Assembly (NCBI GenBank): GCA_010279815.1
Contig: QEOQ01000141.1
Span: 558,001-622,000, forward strand
Length of the DNA: 64,000 bases
Origin: Brachionus plicatilis
Lineage: Eukaryota; Rotifera; Eurotatoria; Ploima; Brachionidae
Direction: 5' to 3'
A program made the translations under genes and the position numbers. Below are positions 46,070-57,249 of the stretch, one piece after another. Each line of letters starts with the position of its first letter. Within the stretch, counting starts at the first letter, position 1. A model generated the notes under the pieces. The model saw nothing but the letters and a program-made list of their open reading frames with translations, was not told the origin of the DNA and did no database searches.

Positions 46070-48525
46070 AAGTTAATTTATGCTTGTAAAATAGTCCGGT
46101 TTAATTTTTTTTCAAACAAAATTTTTAAAAGATTAGATTGGAAAATTAGATTTCATTCATACTGATAGAATATTGCCTATGTTTCTATGCAAGCGCCTTC
46201 TAATAGCTTGGAAAATTGTGCAATTTTACATGTCAATTTTTTAATTTATGTTGTTTTATTTATTTCAGAATAATTTTTAAATAAAATTCAAATTTTAATC
46301 AAAGTTTCAATTTTAAATTCTATTTAAAGTTTCATTTTCTAATTAAATAAAATAAAGTTGGATATCATCATCGACAACATCCCAATAAATTTAAAAACCG
46401 AAAAAAAAATATAAAATCAACGAAAAATACAATCGTAAAAAAACGCCGAAGATGGTCATAATCTATGCAAATTTTTCGAAATAACTTGTTGAAAATTTTT
46501 CGCAAATTTAAACCGGAAATTTTTTTGCAAAGTTAAATTGACAATTTTACATAAAATCAAAGTGAAAATTTTACGAAAATCTTAATCATTAATTTTAGGC
46601 ATCTTATTTAGTTTTAATTTTAGTTCATTAATTTAAAAATTAAACTTAGTTTTTAAGTTGGATATGTTTTATAATCAGACTAGAATTTTTAGATTTTTAA
46701 GATAAAGAAAAAATTAATTAAATTGAATCGACAAGGCCAAAATATTTTAAAAAGTTCAAAATATTTTTAATTAGAATTAAATGAATAATATCTTCGCAAA
46801 TTTTTAAATAGGGTAAAATTTTAATTTGAAGCATAGTTTAAATAAAGACTCAAATTTTGAACTTTTGAATTAGATAAATTGGTCAAATTTTGAAAAAAGT
46901 TCTAATTAGTGATCTATAGGCTGATAAAATATCAAATCAAGTCAAATTTATTTTCTGAGAGCAATTTTCTGGTTTTCGACTCAGAAATTCCGGCTTTCGG
47001 CAGTAAAATTCTTTTTATTAAAAAAAATAATCTAAAATATACATACAAAAATTTATTAGCAAGATAAATTATTTAGAAAATAAGAATGTGAATAAAAGCA
47101 GTTATTTAATATAATTAAGATGTGTGTTTCATGAAAGGCTAAATATGAAGGATTGAATAAAAAAAAACGGTATAATTTTATTTCATATTGAAAAACGTCT
47201 TTTGAATTCTAACAGCCAATTAAATCTTTTTGTTGAGTAAACACTTGCAAAGTACAAGATTGAAACCTAAAGAAAGACTCCTCCCAAAATATAAATTGGA
47301 CTGATTAGAAAGCTACTATCAAAATATAGCAAAAATCAAAAAAAAATTGTGCGCAAGCCGCTCGGAGCAGCCCTGTCGGTCTTTCACCTAAATTATTTTT
47401 TAATATATTCAAAAAACTAATTTATCAAAATAAAAATATAAAAATTTTGTGATTATATTTGTAAATTTCTTAAAGATTCTACCAAAAAGTAATGTTTTAG
47501 TAAAAAAATAATCTTTAATTGTTTTTAAATAATTAAGTTAAAAATATTGAATGTGAAAATAGATTTAATTTGCAATAGTTTTTCGTAAATTATTTTTAAA
47601 ATTTTTTGAAAAAAAAATAGGTAAAAAAAGCGTAAATATTTCGAAGATTTTAAATAAATAGTTAAAGGAAAAAAAAAATCAGCCAAAAAATCGTAAAATT
47701 TACGAAAAAATAATTTTTTTTACGTAAATTCTCGATAATTTTCGATAATGTATTTTACTGGGATCGAGTATGAGCAAAATTCTTGCTTTCATTCTAACAT
47801 AATCTTAGTACATAAAAATGTTTTTGAAAATTTTTAATTTAAAAATGCTGTTTCAACTAATTCACTCTAAATAAGAGTTCCATAAATGTTCATAAATAAT
47901 CTGAAAAGGAAATATCTATTCTGATTTTTAAGATTTAACTATCACTTGATTGTTTAATTTTTCTACACAAAATAAATAAAATGTTTTTTTTTTTTAAAAG
48001 AAAAATTAAAAAAAAAAGTTCTTACAGTTGTTGTAAATTATTTGATTAATTTAATTAATTGATAATCAATACAAAAAAACGGTAAAAAAATCAAATTAAT
48101 CGAAAAATTAAATTAGAGTCTTTTGTGTTTGGTATCCGAATCTACTAGTATTTGCTCAATAAAAAATTTAATCGAACAAATGAAAATAATTTTTTTTAAA
48201 TACAATGATTAAAATATGAGGCTTTTTGAAGTCTTGCATAAAATTTAGACATATTATATTCCTTTGAATTTTCAAAAAGGTAAATAAGTCACTATTGAAA
48301 AAGTCGATCAATGTTAGAAATATTTGTCTCATTACATGACCAAATGTTATTTCAGGTTGTTGGTAATGGTCACAAAACACTATTGGTCCCAATTTTTTAT
48401 TACTAATTACTTCTAGGTAAATTAATACAGTAAAGCATTTGAATTAAATTAGAAGATTATTTTGGCCACAAATTTTATAATAAAGAAGACGAAATAATAT
48501 AAATTTTTGTTTTTAAAACCCTTTA
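46070..48525. other. AT-rich intergenic region
   Basis: Beyond the LRR gene 3' end, no supported exon. A small GC-richer patch at 47350-47385 is unexplained and too short to interpret. Confidence 0.5.
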
Positions 48526-48529
48526 AATA

Positions 48530-49980
48530 TCTATGTTAAAATCAAACTACAAGATCCTTTAAAATATAGACCAATTAGTATAACGAGTTGTTTAGGAAAA
48601 CTACTGAAACGCATAGTATATTCAAGATTATACAATTATTTGGAACAGAAATCACTCCTTATCCAGGAGCAATCTGGATTTAGGAAACACCGGCGAACAT
48701 CAGATAATCTTTTCTTTTTAATTCAAAAAATTGTGGAATCATTTAATAGAAAAAAAAGATATTTTTTTGATATTTCTAAAGCCTTTGACAGGATTTGGCA
48801 TGAAGGATTACTTTTTAAATTGATTAAAATAAATCCACCTCATTACTTGACTATCTGGATTAGATCCTTTTTAGACTCTAGGACATTTAAGGTAAATGTG
48901 AATGACCATCTGAGCGAAGAATATCAAATAACTGCAGGTGTTCCTCAAGGCTCAGTAATTATTTCTCTTTTATTTAGTATATATATTAATGACATCCCCA
49001 AAAGAAACAAAACATACTCTCTGCTTTTCGCAGATGACCTAAATTCTGTTGAGTTACATTCTTCATTTATAACAAAAAGGGGAACCTAGAAAATAAGATT
49101 AATAAATACACCAACGAACTAGAACAATGGCTTATTAAATGGAAAATGAAGATATCAGTTGAAAAGTCGTGTTCAGTAGTCTTTTCTAGGTACAAAAAAG
49201 AGAGTGATAATCTAAACTTAAAAATTTATGGAAGCAGAATAGTGAGCCAAAAAGAAATCAAGTTTCTTGGTATTAAATTTGATTCTAAGTTAAACTTTTA
49301 TATACTGGTAGACGAAATTAAAGAACGCTGCAATAAAAGACTAAATATTATTAAGATATTGTCAAACAAAAAATGGGGTCTCAATCAAAACACACTAGGA
49401 AATCTTTATAAATCTTTAGTCGGATCAATCTTAGACTATTCTTTTCCTTGCTTAAATTCATTTTCAGAAAATAATATCAAAAAACTACAAGCAATTCAGA
49501 ATACAGCAGTCAGGTCTATTCTTAAGTTAAAATATGATACTCCCTCCAACATCGTGCATCATGGGGCTTTTAATAAACTAAAATTACTAACAGTCTCGAA
49601 TCGGCTTTTTGAATTGAGTGAGAGATATGTTGGGACAGGACTGAGTCATTATATTCCATTGGTTGAAAGACTGGTGAAGGAATACAAAGAAGGTTTCGAA
49701 TCAAGATATATTGAATACCCAACTCCATTGTGTAATTGCTACCTTACTATTTCTTCTTTTTTTCCTGAAACTTGAACTATTTAAACATGTGCCACATGTA
49801 ACAATCTATTCCAGTTTATGTCTTTTCAACTTTCATTTTTTTAGCTTATTTACTTTATTTTGATTCTTTTTTTTATCTCATTTTATTAACTTTAATTTTA
49901 TTTTTATTTTTTTTTATTTTTAACTTATTCTGAAGGAGCTTTAGTTCGGTACAGAAAACAAATAAAAAATAAATAAATAA
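48530..49980 (+). mobile_element. Jockey/I-like non-LTR retrotransposon, 5'-truncated copy
   Basis: A reverse transcriptase frame runs 48553-49089, then shifts and continues to 49775. Motifs: DPLKYRPISITSCLGKLLKR, EQSGFRKHR, FFDISKAFDRIWHEGL, GVPQGSV then LLFSIYINDIP, the catalytic FADD (in LLFADDLNSV), WLIKWKMKISVEKS, FLGIKFDSKL and a Cys-rich-free C-terminus NKLKLLTVSNRLFELSERYV. The endonuclease and ORF1 are absent. The 3' UTR ends TTATTCTGAAGGAGCTTTAG and an AAATAAATAAAT tail at 49965-49980. One frameshift near 49080 disables it. Other pieces of this family are at 4082-4270, 51752-51812, 56520-56730 and 57250-58050. Confidence 0.85.
48553..49775 (+). pseudogene. Reverse transcriptase ORF with one frameshift
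   Basis: The two frames 48553-49089 and about 49080-49775 join by a single-base shift just after the active-site region: the first ends at a TAG while the other frame supplies NLENKINKYTNELEQWLIKW, as expected next in the family. The active site FADD and the PQGS block are intact, so the copy is only recently disabled. N-terminal third of the element (endonuclease) is missing. Confidence 0.8.
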
Positions 49981-50229
49981 AACTAGAATAATTTTTAGAT
50001 TTAATTAATGATCGTCTTATCAGATATTGGTATTAGAGTTCGCTTGGTAAATCATTTTTTGATCTAATATAAAAAATTATGGAAATTTTATTTAATTATT
50101 TACAGGATTGATTTTTCAGGATATATATTCAAAAAAATAAACACTTGCTAAAAAAAATCTTTCTAAGCTGAAAACAAATAAATAATAACTTTCTCTTATT
50201 TAGTAACGCTATTATATAACGCTGCACTT

Positions 50230-51320
50230 TTTCAGCTTTTAGTTTTGGTTATGGCCACATACTTTCCAAGTTCATCAATTTCAGCTTCGGTAGACCTATC
50301 TCCTTCAAGTCTCCGAGGCCATGTGTCTGTCAATTTTGGCTTTAAATTGGTTAACCGTATCAACCTCTGCTATCTCCGAAGGTAACATATTCCAGGTGGT
50401 GGCATTGCAATTCAGTAAAAAAATATCTCTCATAACAGAGTTGGTCAAAAGTCTAACTTTAAAGTCAGAATCGTTAAAAGTCAAAGTCAAAGTCAAAGTC
50501 AGACTTTAAATTTTTTTTTTATTTTAAAGTCTCGGCTTGGAATTTAAACTAGGCCACCAAAAAAACTAGATGGAACGGCAATCCGTCTGTAAAGATAACA
50601 GTCATATGATTTTTTCCCAACTATATTTATTGTAGTTACAGATACTAAATAAGAACCCAAAAAAGTGCCAACCAAAGTCCAAACTTGACTTTGACTTTTG
50701 ACCAACTCAGTCTCATAGTTACATTTACACTTTTATCGCTTACTAATTGCCTGTTATGTCTTCTATTTATCCTTTCTGTTACTTTTGAATTTCCTAACCC
50801 CAATACACTTCTTCAAAATCCTATGTGATTTTGTATATTTGAATTAAGTCGGCTCTTTTCTTTCTAATCTAAGACGCAGCTGCTTTCACTTGCTTGCTGT
50901 TCTTCCAATCACTGGAGGCCATTACCTCCAAATCCTTCCCAACCTCTGTTTTCTGTTGCCATACTTTGCTTCCTGCGTTCTCTGCGAAATAATTCTTTCT
51001 AGGATTTTGTTTCCAAAATGCATTATTTTTCATTTACTACTGTTTAAGACATCGACCATCTCGTGCACCATTCTATTATCTTATTTATGTCAAACTATAT
51101 TCCCTATGTCCCAAACCTCAGCGATCACCTTACTGTCATCTGCATACATTTCAAAATTAGTTTTGAATTTGTCCGGCAGATCGTTTATATGAATTGCGAA
51201 CAGTTCAAATCCAAGGACAGACTCCTGAGGCACCTCACTTTTAATTGCCCTCAATGTTGAATCCTCGTCTTACATCATCATCCTTTGCCTCTTGTCTCTT
51301 AGAATACTCTTGATTTGAAG
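50230..51320 (-). pseudogene. CR1/LINE-type reverse transcriptase pseudogene, interrupted by a MITE
   Basis: The minus strand, read from 51320 down, gives VPQESVLGFELFAIHINDLP, then YADDSKVI, and at the other end FLLNCNATTWNMLPSEIAEV followed by TVNQFKAKIDRH. These equal the CR1-like blocks VPQGSVLGPLLFxIYINDLP, YADDSK, and NxWNxLPxxVVxAxSxxxFKxxLD. Several stops and shifts are present. It differs from the jockey-like family nearby and lies in opposite orientation. A hAT MITE (50436-50710) splits it. Confidence 0.75.
50436..50710. mobile_element. hAT-like MITE, CAGAGTTG family, copy 3
   Basis: Ends CAGAGTTGGTCAAAAGTC and GACTTTTGACCAACTCAG. Flanking octamers TCTCATAA and TCTCATAG match at seven of eight. 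It sits inside the CR1-like pseudogene, so it is younger than that LINE. Inside: AAAGTCAAAGTCAAAGTCA microrepeats. Confidence 0.8.
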
Positions 51321-51751
51321 AGAATTAGTAAATCATTCTTTAAAATAATTTAGTATTGTAATTATTTAATTTAAAAAAAAAAACAAATTTTCAAAAAACT
51401 TTTCTTTAGAAATTTTTTATTTTTTTGTTGGTCAGTTAATTTTATTTTTCAACCTTTTGACTGATCAATCAATAATTTATAAATGATTTTCGTACTAGGA
51501 AAATTCAGATTAAGATTTTCGTACTAGGAAGTTTTAATGAATCGTTTTATTAACGATCACATTCAAGCTATTATATAAATCGTTTAATAAATAGAATATA
51601 AATCATATTTAATTTACCATTATTTAAAAAAAAAAGTTTTAGACTTAAACATACCATAAATAGAAAAAATGGTATTAAATTATCGATCAAAGTTAATAGG
51701 AAACTGTTTTCTGACAAAGATATTTTCTAATTTACTTGCATTCATGGACAA

Positions 51752-51812
51752 TAATTATTTATTTATTTGTTTACTGTACTGAGCTTAAGCTCCTTCAGAA
51801 TAAGATCGAAAA
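51752..51812 (-). repeat. 3' tail of the jockey-like non-LTR family
   Basis: TTATTTATTTGTTTACTGTA and AGCTCCTTCAGAATAA are the inverse of the 3' terminus of the copy at 48530-49980. Only the tail is recognisable; the sequence beyond is eroded A/T-rich DNA. Confidence 0.65.
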
Positions 51813-52532
51813 AAAAAAAAATTAAAAATAATTTGTATTAAAAAACATAAATATCTTTTAGTCAACTTTTCAATTTTAATATTATTCTTTTTTAAAACTA
51901 ATACAACTATTCAATTATTCTTTTGTTCAACTTTTAAATATTTAATTTATTCAACTTTTCAATTATAATTTTTTTTTTAACTAATTCAACAATCTTTTTT
52001 TATTAATTTAAATAAAATATATAGTGTAACGTATGAAAAAGAAAAATTATAAAGCGAATTATGATTTGGAGCATTTTTTAATTTTAATTAATGATAATTG
52101 TAAAATTGAATTAAACAAAAAGTTGTCTATTACTCTTTACTTGAGTAAAAGTAAAATTTATAAGACTTTTTTTCCCAGGTCTCGTTCTCATATATATCTC
52201 ATAGTAGATCTAACTGAGATACAATGTCGACTTCATCTCGAAAGAAATGAGATTCAGATGAGATCTCATTAGAAAAAATGTATGAAGATTTGGGTGAGAA
52301 TCTTCAAGGGTTCTAATTAATTTTATCATTACTTACTTTTCTCATTTTTTTCTTGTTGGGATCTCAAAAAAATAGAATCTGAAGGTACAGGAAAATCTTA
52401 ATAGTTTTATAATGAGTTTGGTTTTAATTTTACATTTAAGATAAAATTTTAATAAAAAGTCTTTTTTTTATAAATTTATTTAAAAAATTTAATTAAAGTA
52501 ATATTAAAATAATCAGAGTACAATCTGAATTG

Positions 52533-52593
52533 TTTAAAAGTCACAAGTCTCAAGTCAAGTCAAAGTCCGAACTTTTTTTTTTTCAAAAGTCCG
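52533..52593. mobile_element. hAT-like MITE, CAGAGTTG family, truncated copy
   Basis: GAATTGTTTAAAAGTCACAAG, then CAAGTCAAAGTCCGAAC and poly-T, match one half of the family. The other end is missing; the sequence is cut at about 52593 where another inverted-repeat segment starts. Confidence 0.55.
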
Positions 52594-52599
52594 ACCCAA

Positions 52600-52830
52600 A
52601 GGGAGAGTGAAGCTGGGAGCAATTTGGGTCAGATTAAACATTAGAAACTTATTCAAAATGAATTTTGTAATAAAAAAATTTTTTTAACAATAATTAACAA
52701 ATTTTGTTAAAATTTAAAATTTTCTAAAATTTTGCTAATTTATCAAATTTTTAATCGAAATTTAAACAATTTTTAAATTAATTGCTTTTCCCCAGATAAA
52801 AATTACCCCCAACTTCACTCCTAATTTTTT
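52600..52830. mobile_element. Small inverted-repeat segment (MITE candidate)
   Basis: GAGTGAAGCTGGGAGCAATT at 52605 is mirrored by AATTACCCCCAACTTCACTC ending near 52824, with A/T-rich filler between. It adjoins the truncated hAT MITE, suggesting insertion into it. No target duplication defined. Confidence 0.45.
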
Positions 52831-53049
52831 TTATTAAAATTTCAGATTTCAAATATTAAAAAACATACAAAATAAAAGTGATTTGCATAATTTAATAATT
52901 GAAATTTTATAAAATTCTTAAACTCGGTTAATAAAATTTTATTTTTTAATGTATATTTAAATATATAAATTTACAAAGAATCGGACAAGAAAAAACTTAA
53001 AAAAACTAAATCAAATCAATTCCGAAAATGTTCAAAATTCACACGCTCA

Positions 53050-53865
53050 TTCTTTGATTTGACGTTTTGCAGCATCATAACATCTTCTTTTAGCAATTTT
53101 TCCTACCGAATACCATGTGTCTTCAATTCTATTTTCTGGAATCTGAAATTTACACATAAAAGCATTTATATTTAGAATAAAATAATCAGTTAAATTAAAA
53201 AATATTTTTTCTTACCTTTTAAAATTTGAATCCTTGACGGTTCAAGTTTATTTCTTTTCGCTGTTGATTTATCGTTATGACAAGTCCATTTTTTTGTTCT
53301 TCATGTGTAAAAAGAATATCCATAATCTATTTATGGAAAAAAAAGATGATTTATTAGAAACATTTAGAAGATTTTTGATATTATACATCTAAAAAAAATG
53401 ATTTAATTCAAATTTAATTTTTTTTTAGCGCAAAAGATTTTTAAGGTACAAGGAAAGACAAAAAAATAAAAAACATTGGCTTATTATAATTCAACTCAGT
53501 TTGAGTTTAAATTAATATTTATTTCTATCAGCCTGTATCACGAACAGGTTAAAATTTGAGACTAAACTTAAGTCAATTGAATTGCAAATTAATTATCTTG
53601 AGAAAAATTTCAAGAAGATATTTAAAATTTCTGTAGGATAATTTTTGACTTTTTTCATTTTCTTTAAAGATTCTAGAATCTCAGAAACATTTTTTTCAAT
53701 CCTAGAAATGCTATCTCCTAGCAAATTCATGTCAGTTTTCGGACTAGTTGTCTTCGGACTTGATTTACGTTTAGAAAAACTGGTTGAAGCAGAAAATTCT
53801 GTCGATGCTTCTGAATCATGAACTGTTTTGCTTTTTGGAGTAGACAGATAATGGCTTTGAAACAT
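53050..53865 (-). pseudogene. BEN-like gene candidate with an in-frame stop
   Basis: Three blocks lie on the minus strand. First, 53865-53593 begins ATG and encodes a Ser/Thr/Lys-rich segment ending in a heptad-like ISRIEKNVSEILESLKKM. Second, after CATAAATAG, 53325-53221 encodes IMDILFTHEEQKNGLVITIN and ends at a good donor AAAG/GTAAGAA, but has TAA two codons before that donor. Third, after AAATTTCAG, from about 53144 to TGA near 53050, it encodes IPENRIEDTWYSVGKIAKRR and CYDAAKRQIKE. The phase is continuous across the last intron. LFTxEE at the start and a K-C-x-D-A-x-R-like helix at the end resemble BEN DNA-binding domains, often preceded by a coiled coil. Linkage of the first block is uncertain. 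Either a pseudogene or a base error at the stop. Family call is tentative. Confidence 0.35.
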
Positions 53866-54185
53866 ATATATAAAGACTTTTTAAGACGTCTATCTTTTTT
53901 TTTCAATTGAAAAAAAATTTTAGGAAATATAAATGCGCTATATTTTTGGACGAAATTTCAAAACCAAAATTTCATTTCTCTTTATTAGCTTAGTTACAAT
54001 ATAAATCATTCTTTTTTTAAAGAAAGTTATTTCTTATTTTTATAAAAAAAATATATTTGTGAGTAAATAAGATTAATAATAAAAACTAAATATCCTCTTT
54101 CAAAATTGTATGAAAATTTTCATTAAAAGGCGAAAAAATACACCATATATATATATAAAGATTTAAATGAGAATTAGATTATTTT

Positions 54186-55215
54186 TAGGGTTGGGAATTC
54201 GAAATCGACACTTTCGAAATTTTGTTAAAAAATAGTGTCGATTTCGATTTTGTGATTTCGAAATTGAACAAAATCATAATTCAATGGTTTCGAAAAGTGA
54301 AAATAAATTTCGACACTGAAACTCAGTTTCGACATCCAAATAAAAATTTCGATTTTAAAACTAAGTTTCGAAGTTAATTAATATATTCAAAATAATAAAA
54401 TAACATTCGGAAAATTTTTTTTCTTTTAAAAAAATAAATCAATCAATTAAAATTAAGTAATTATGCTTTGAAATATTTATTTAGGATCTTTATTAATTAT
54501 TTTATATACAGACTAATTTTTTTAACAAAATTAAAAAGAAAAGTAACGCAATACAAAGCGGTTTTATCAGTTAAAAAAACCCTACCTAACTTTTTTAACA
54601 AATTTAGTAAATAAACAACAGTTTCGGCAATTTGAAGTTTATGATCAATTTTTGATGCTCAAAATCATCAAATCAAACTAAAACTATAAAATAAATTTTA
54701 ATCTTTTAATAGAATTAGTGCAGAGGTAAATTTTGGTTTAACACACTTTGGTCTTACATCTAAAGGAAAAAACTGCAAAAGTCTGCAAAAAAATTATCCA
54801 CTTAAAATAGCATCATTTCGATGGTGTGCATTCTGCATTGTGCATTTTGATATTGCAGAGTTTATTTTTTTATTTAACATAGTATGTTAAATAAAAAAAT
54901 GTATCTCTGCATTATTTCTATGAAGAAATAAAAATTCATTTAATAGTTTTAGTATGATTTGATCATTTTGAGCATCATAAAATAGATCATAAACTAGATC
55001 ATAAACTTCAAATTGCCACAGTTTCAACTAGTATTTTTAATAGCTATTTCAATGTCGAAAGTGAGTTTCGTCACCGACATTATTTTGGTATTCGAAATAA
55101 AAATTTTAATTTCGAAATTATTTATTAATTTCAATTATTAATCAAAATTAAAAATAATTTCGAAATTTTTTTGTTTATATTCGAATATTTTTTTTATTTC
55201 GTTTTCCCAACCCAT
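54186..55215. mobile_element. hAT-like foldback element, 1.03 kb
   Basis: The left end TAGGGTTGGGAA and right end TTCCCAACCCAT are flanked by a perfect 8-bp direct duplication ATTATTTT (54178-54185 and 55216-55223). Just inside both ends are TTCGAAAT-type repeats. Further in, arms at about 54619-54688 and 54942-55027 are inverse copies (e.g. CAATTTGAAGTTTATGATC). No transposase frame. Non-autonomous. Confidence 0.85.
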
Positions 55216-56163
55216 ATTATTTTAGGTATATTTTCTAGGTTGATTAAATAGTATCAAGTATCGTTAAAATAAACAGTTAAAATGATATTTCAAATAAGTT
55301 AAAATGGGAAACATGATAATAAAAGAGAAAAAAACTGGGCTACGACTTTTAGTGGGTATTTTTTTTAAATATCTGTGTAATTATAAATTATTGAATTTTT
55401 TTACTAAATTAAATCAATAATTTTGTCCTTCTAGCTCTCCTGGATTCATTGGGATCTATAATAAAATGATTCTAATGCTTCAAGAATTTTTGAATACTTT
55501 AAAAGATTAGCTATAGATTCAAATATTTTGCTTCAAAAACCTTTTCTTTTGGATTTGACAATTTTTCTTCAAGCTATTTTGAAAAAAGATTTCAATAGTT
55601 AAGATTAAATTTCAAGATCTATAAGAGTTATGGGTCAGTTTTAGCTTTTAAATGAATGACTTAAAATTTTCATTTAGATTTAAACATAAAAATATTTGCA
55701 GGTGATAGGACTTAACGAGTTACACCAAAAAAAATCTTGATGTTTTAATGATTCTTAATTTTACATAAGACCAAAAGTATTATATGATAGAATAGCTATT
55801 ATCATTTTAATCATGAAAAAGATTTTTACATATCCATAATCTATAGATCAAAAGAATTATTATTTATTTATCTTTGGCTTATATTTTTTGGGAGTGACAA
55901 ATTAAATTTTTTTAAGATGACAAAAATAACTAAAAGTGGTGACTAATTTAATTTGTTTTAGCTGACTATAAAAAACTAATTATTCTGACAAAAAAACTAA
56001 ACGACTGACAAATTTATATATTGAGATGACTTTTTTATAATTTTTCACTGACAAAATAAAACCTTATTTGTAGACAAAAAAAACTAATTTTAGTGATGAA
56101 AATATTTATTTAAATGACAAAATATAAAAAAAAATAAAAAAATATAAACGATTAATTTTTTTT

Positions 56164-56460
56164 TTATTTTTTTCCCTGAGTTGTTGATTTCTTTGGTCTT
56201 CCTCGTTTTCTTGGTAAATCCACTGTAGCTTCGACTGTAGCTTGTACTGTAGCTTCAGCAACATATTCTTTCTCAATGACTGAATCGCTAGGAGGCTCTT
56301 GTTCGACTACTGCTTGCTCGGGATTGGATTCATTTTCAGAAATCACAATCATTTGGATAAAACAAAGCTGCTTTTTGTTTTTTTGGTCTGCCTCTTTTGC
56401 GTTTCTGACCGATTGAAATTGTTTTAGCTTCTTCTGGGATAATGCAAAGCTTGTAACCTT
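56164..56460 (-). pseudogene. AT-hook protein fragment with two GRP cores
   Basis: The intact frame 56352-56164 (62 residues) is Glu/Val/Thr rich and ends with PRKRGRPKKSTTQGKK, a canonical AT-hook. Just upstream on the same strand, in another frame, QKRKRGRPKKQKA forms a second AT-hook preceded by IPEEAKTISIG. A frameshift separates the two. AT-hooks bind the minor groove of A/T-rich DNA and are found in many proteins, including FLYWCH/MULE transposase proteins. Its position inside the inverted-end element suggests it belongs to that element. The start at 56352 may therefore be artificial. Confidence 0.45.
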
Positions 56461-56519
56461 TTAGTCTTTAAAAAAATTATTAAATAAAAGATGAAAATAT
56501 TAAGATATATAGAAGAAAT

Positions 56520-56730
56520 AGCCAATAGAAGAATTTTTGATATTATTTTCTGAAAATGAATTTAAGCAAGCAAAAGAATAGTCTATGATTGATCCGACTA
56601 AAGATTTATATAAATTTGAAAAATAAAAATGAAATAAAATAAAAATAAAATTAAAGTTAATAAAATGAGATAAAAAAAAGAATCGAAATAAAGTAAATAA
56701 GCTAAAAAAATGAAAGTTGAAAAAATTATC
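56520..56730 (-). repeat. 3' UTR fragment of the jockey-like non-LTR family
   Basis: AAATTAAAGTTAATAAAATG and AAAATGAAAGTTGAAAA are the inverse of the 3' UTR at 49830-49930. Part of the coding inverse (TCTGAAAATGAATTTAAGCA) is joined directly to it with a deletion. It lies within the inverted-end element. Confidence 0.65.
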
Positions 56731-57249
56731 AGTGAAGTAATTTGTTTGTCACCTAGTTTAGTGTTCATTAGTCATTAGTCATTAATTAAATTAGTCACCA
56801 TTTTTTTGGTTAATCTGTCATCCCGAAAATATTTAATTTGTCGGTCAATTAGTTTATCTGTCAGTCAGTTAGTTTAATTGTCACTCAATTAGTTTAATTA
56901 TCAGTGAAGTAGTTTGTTTGTCACCTGGCTTAGTTTTTTTGTCAGTAAAATAGGAATTTTTTTGTCAGTCCATTAAATGATGGCCTTTAATTTTCCACGC
57001 TTCAGAATCTGGTAACTACTTTTTGATAAATAGAAATATGATAAAGATGGGTAATTTCAACTTGGGCTTTTTACTTTTGGTCAAGAATCGCTTTTTCTCA
57101 TGAATGATCAATCATTATCTTTAAAATAAATAATTCAAAATAAATTTATGTAAGATTCAAGTAGGGACAGTATATTTTTTTATTATTTTAATCTGATCTG
57201 TCTTTTACATAAATTTCATAAAAAAATGGAGGTTTGTTGAGGATGTCAT

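Larger units (their letters stand above)
55895..56980. mobile_element. Element with sub-repetitive inverted ends carrying AT-hook coding remnants
   Basis: At the left (about 55895-56125) units like TGACAAATTAAACTAATT recur about every 20-25 bp: TGACAAA, ACTAA, TGACTAA. At the right (about 56735-56980) the same units recur in inverse orientation (TTAGTTTAATTGTCA). Thus both ends are arrays of related units in mirror orientation. Between them lie AT-hook coding sequence on the minus strand and a piece of non-LTR 3' UTR. Sub-repetitive long inverted ends are known for some Mutator-like and foldback elements, so that class is likely, but no transposase is visible. Confidence 0.55.

Noticed and set aside
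52033..52272. 79-codon plus-strand frame
   Set aside because: Lys/Asn/Leu/Ile bias and no recognisable motif; lies between repeats.
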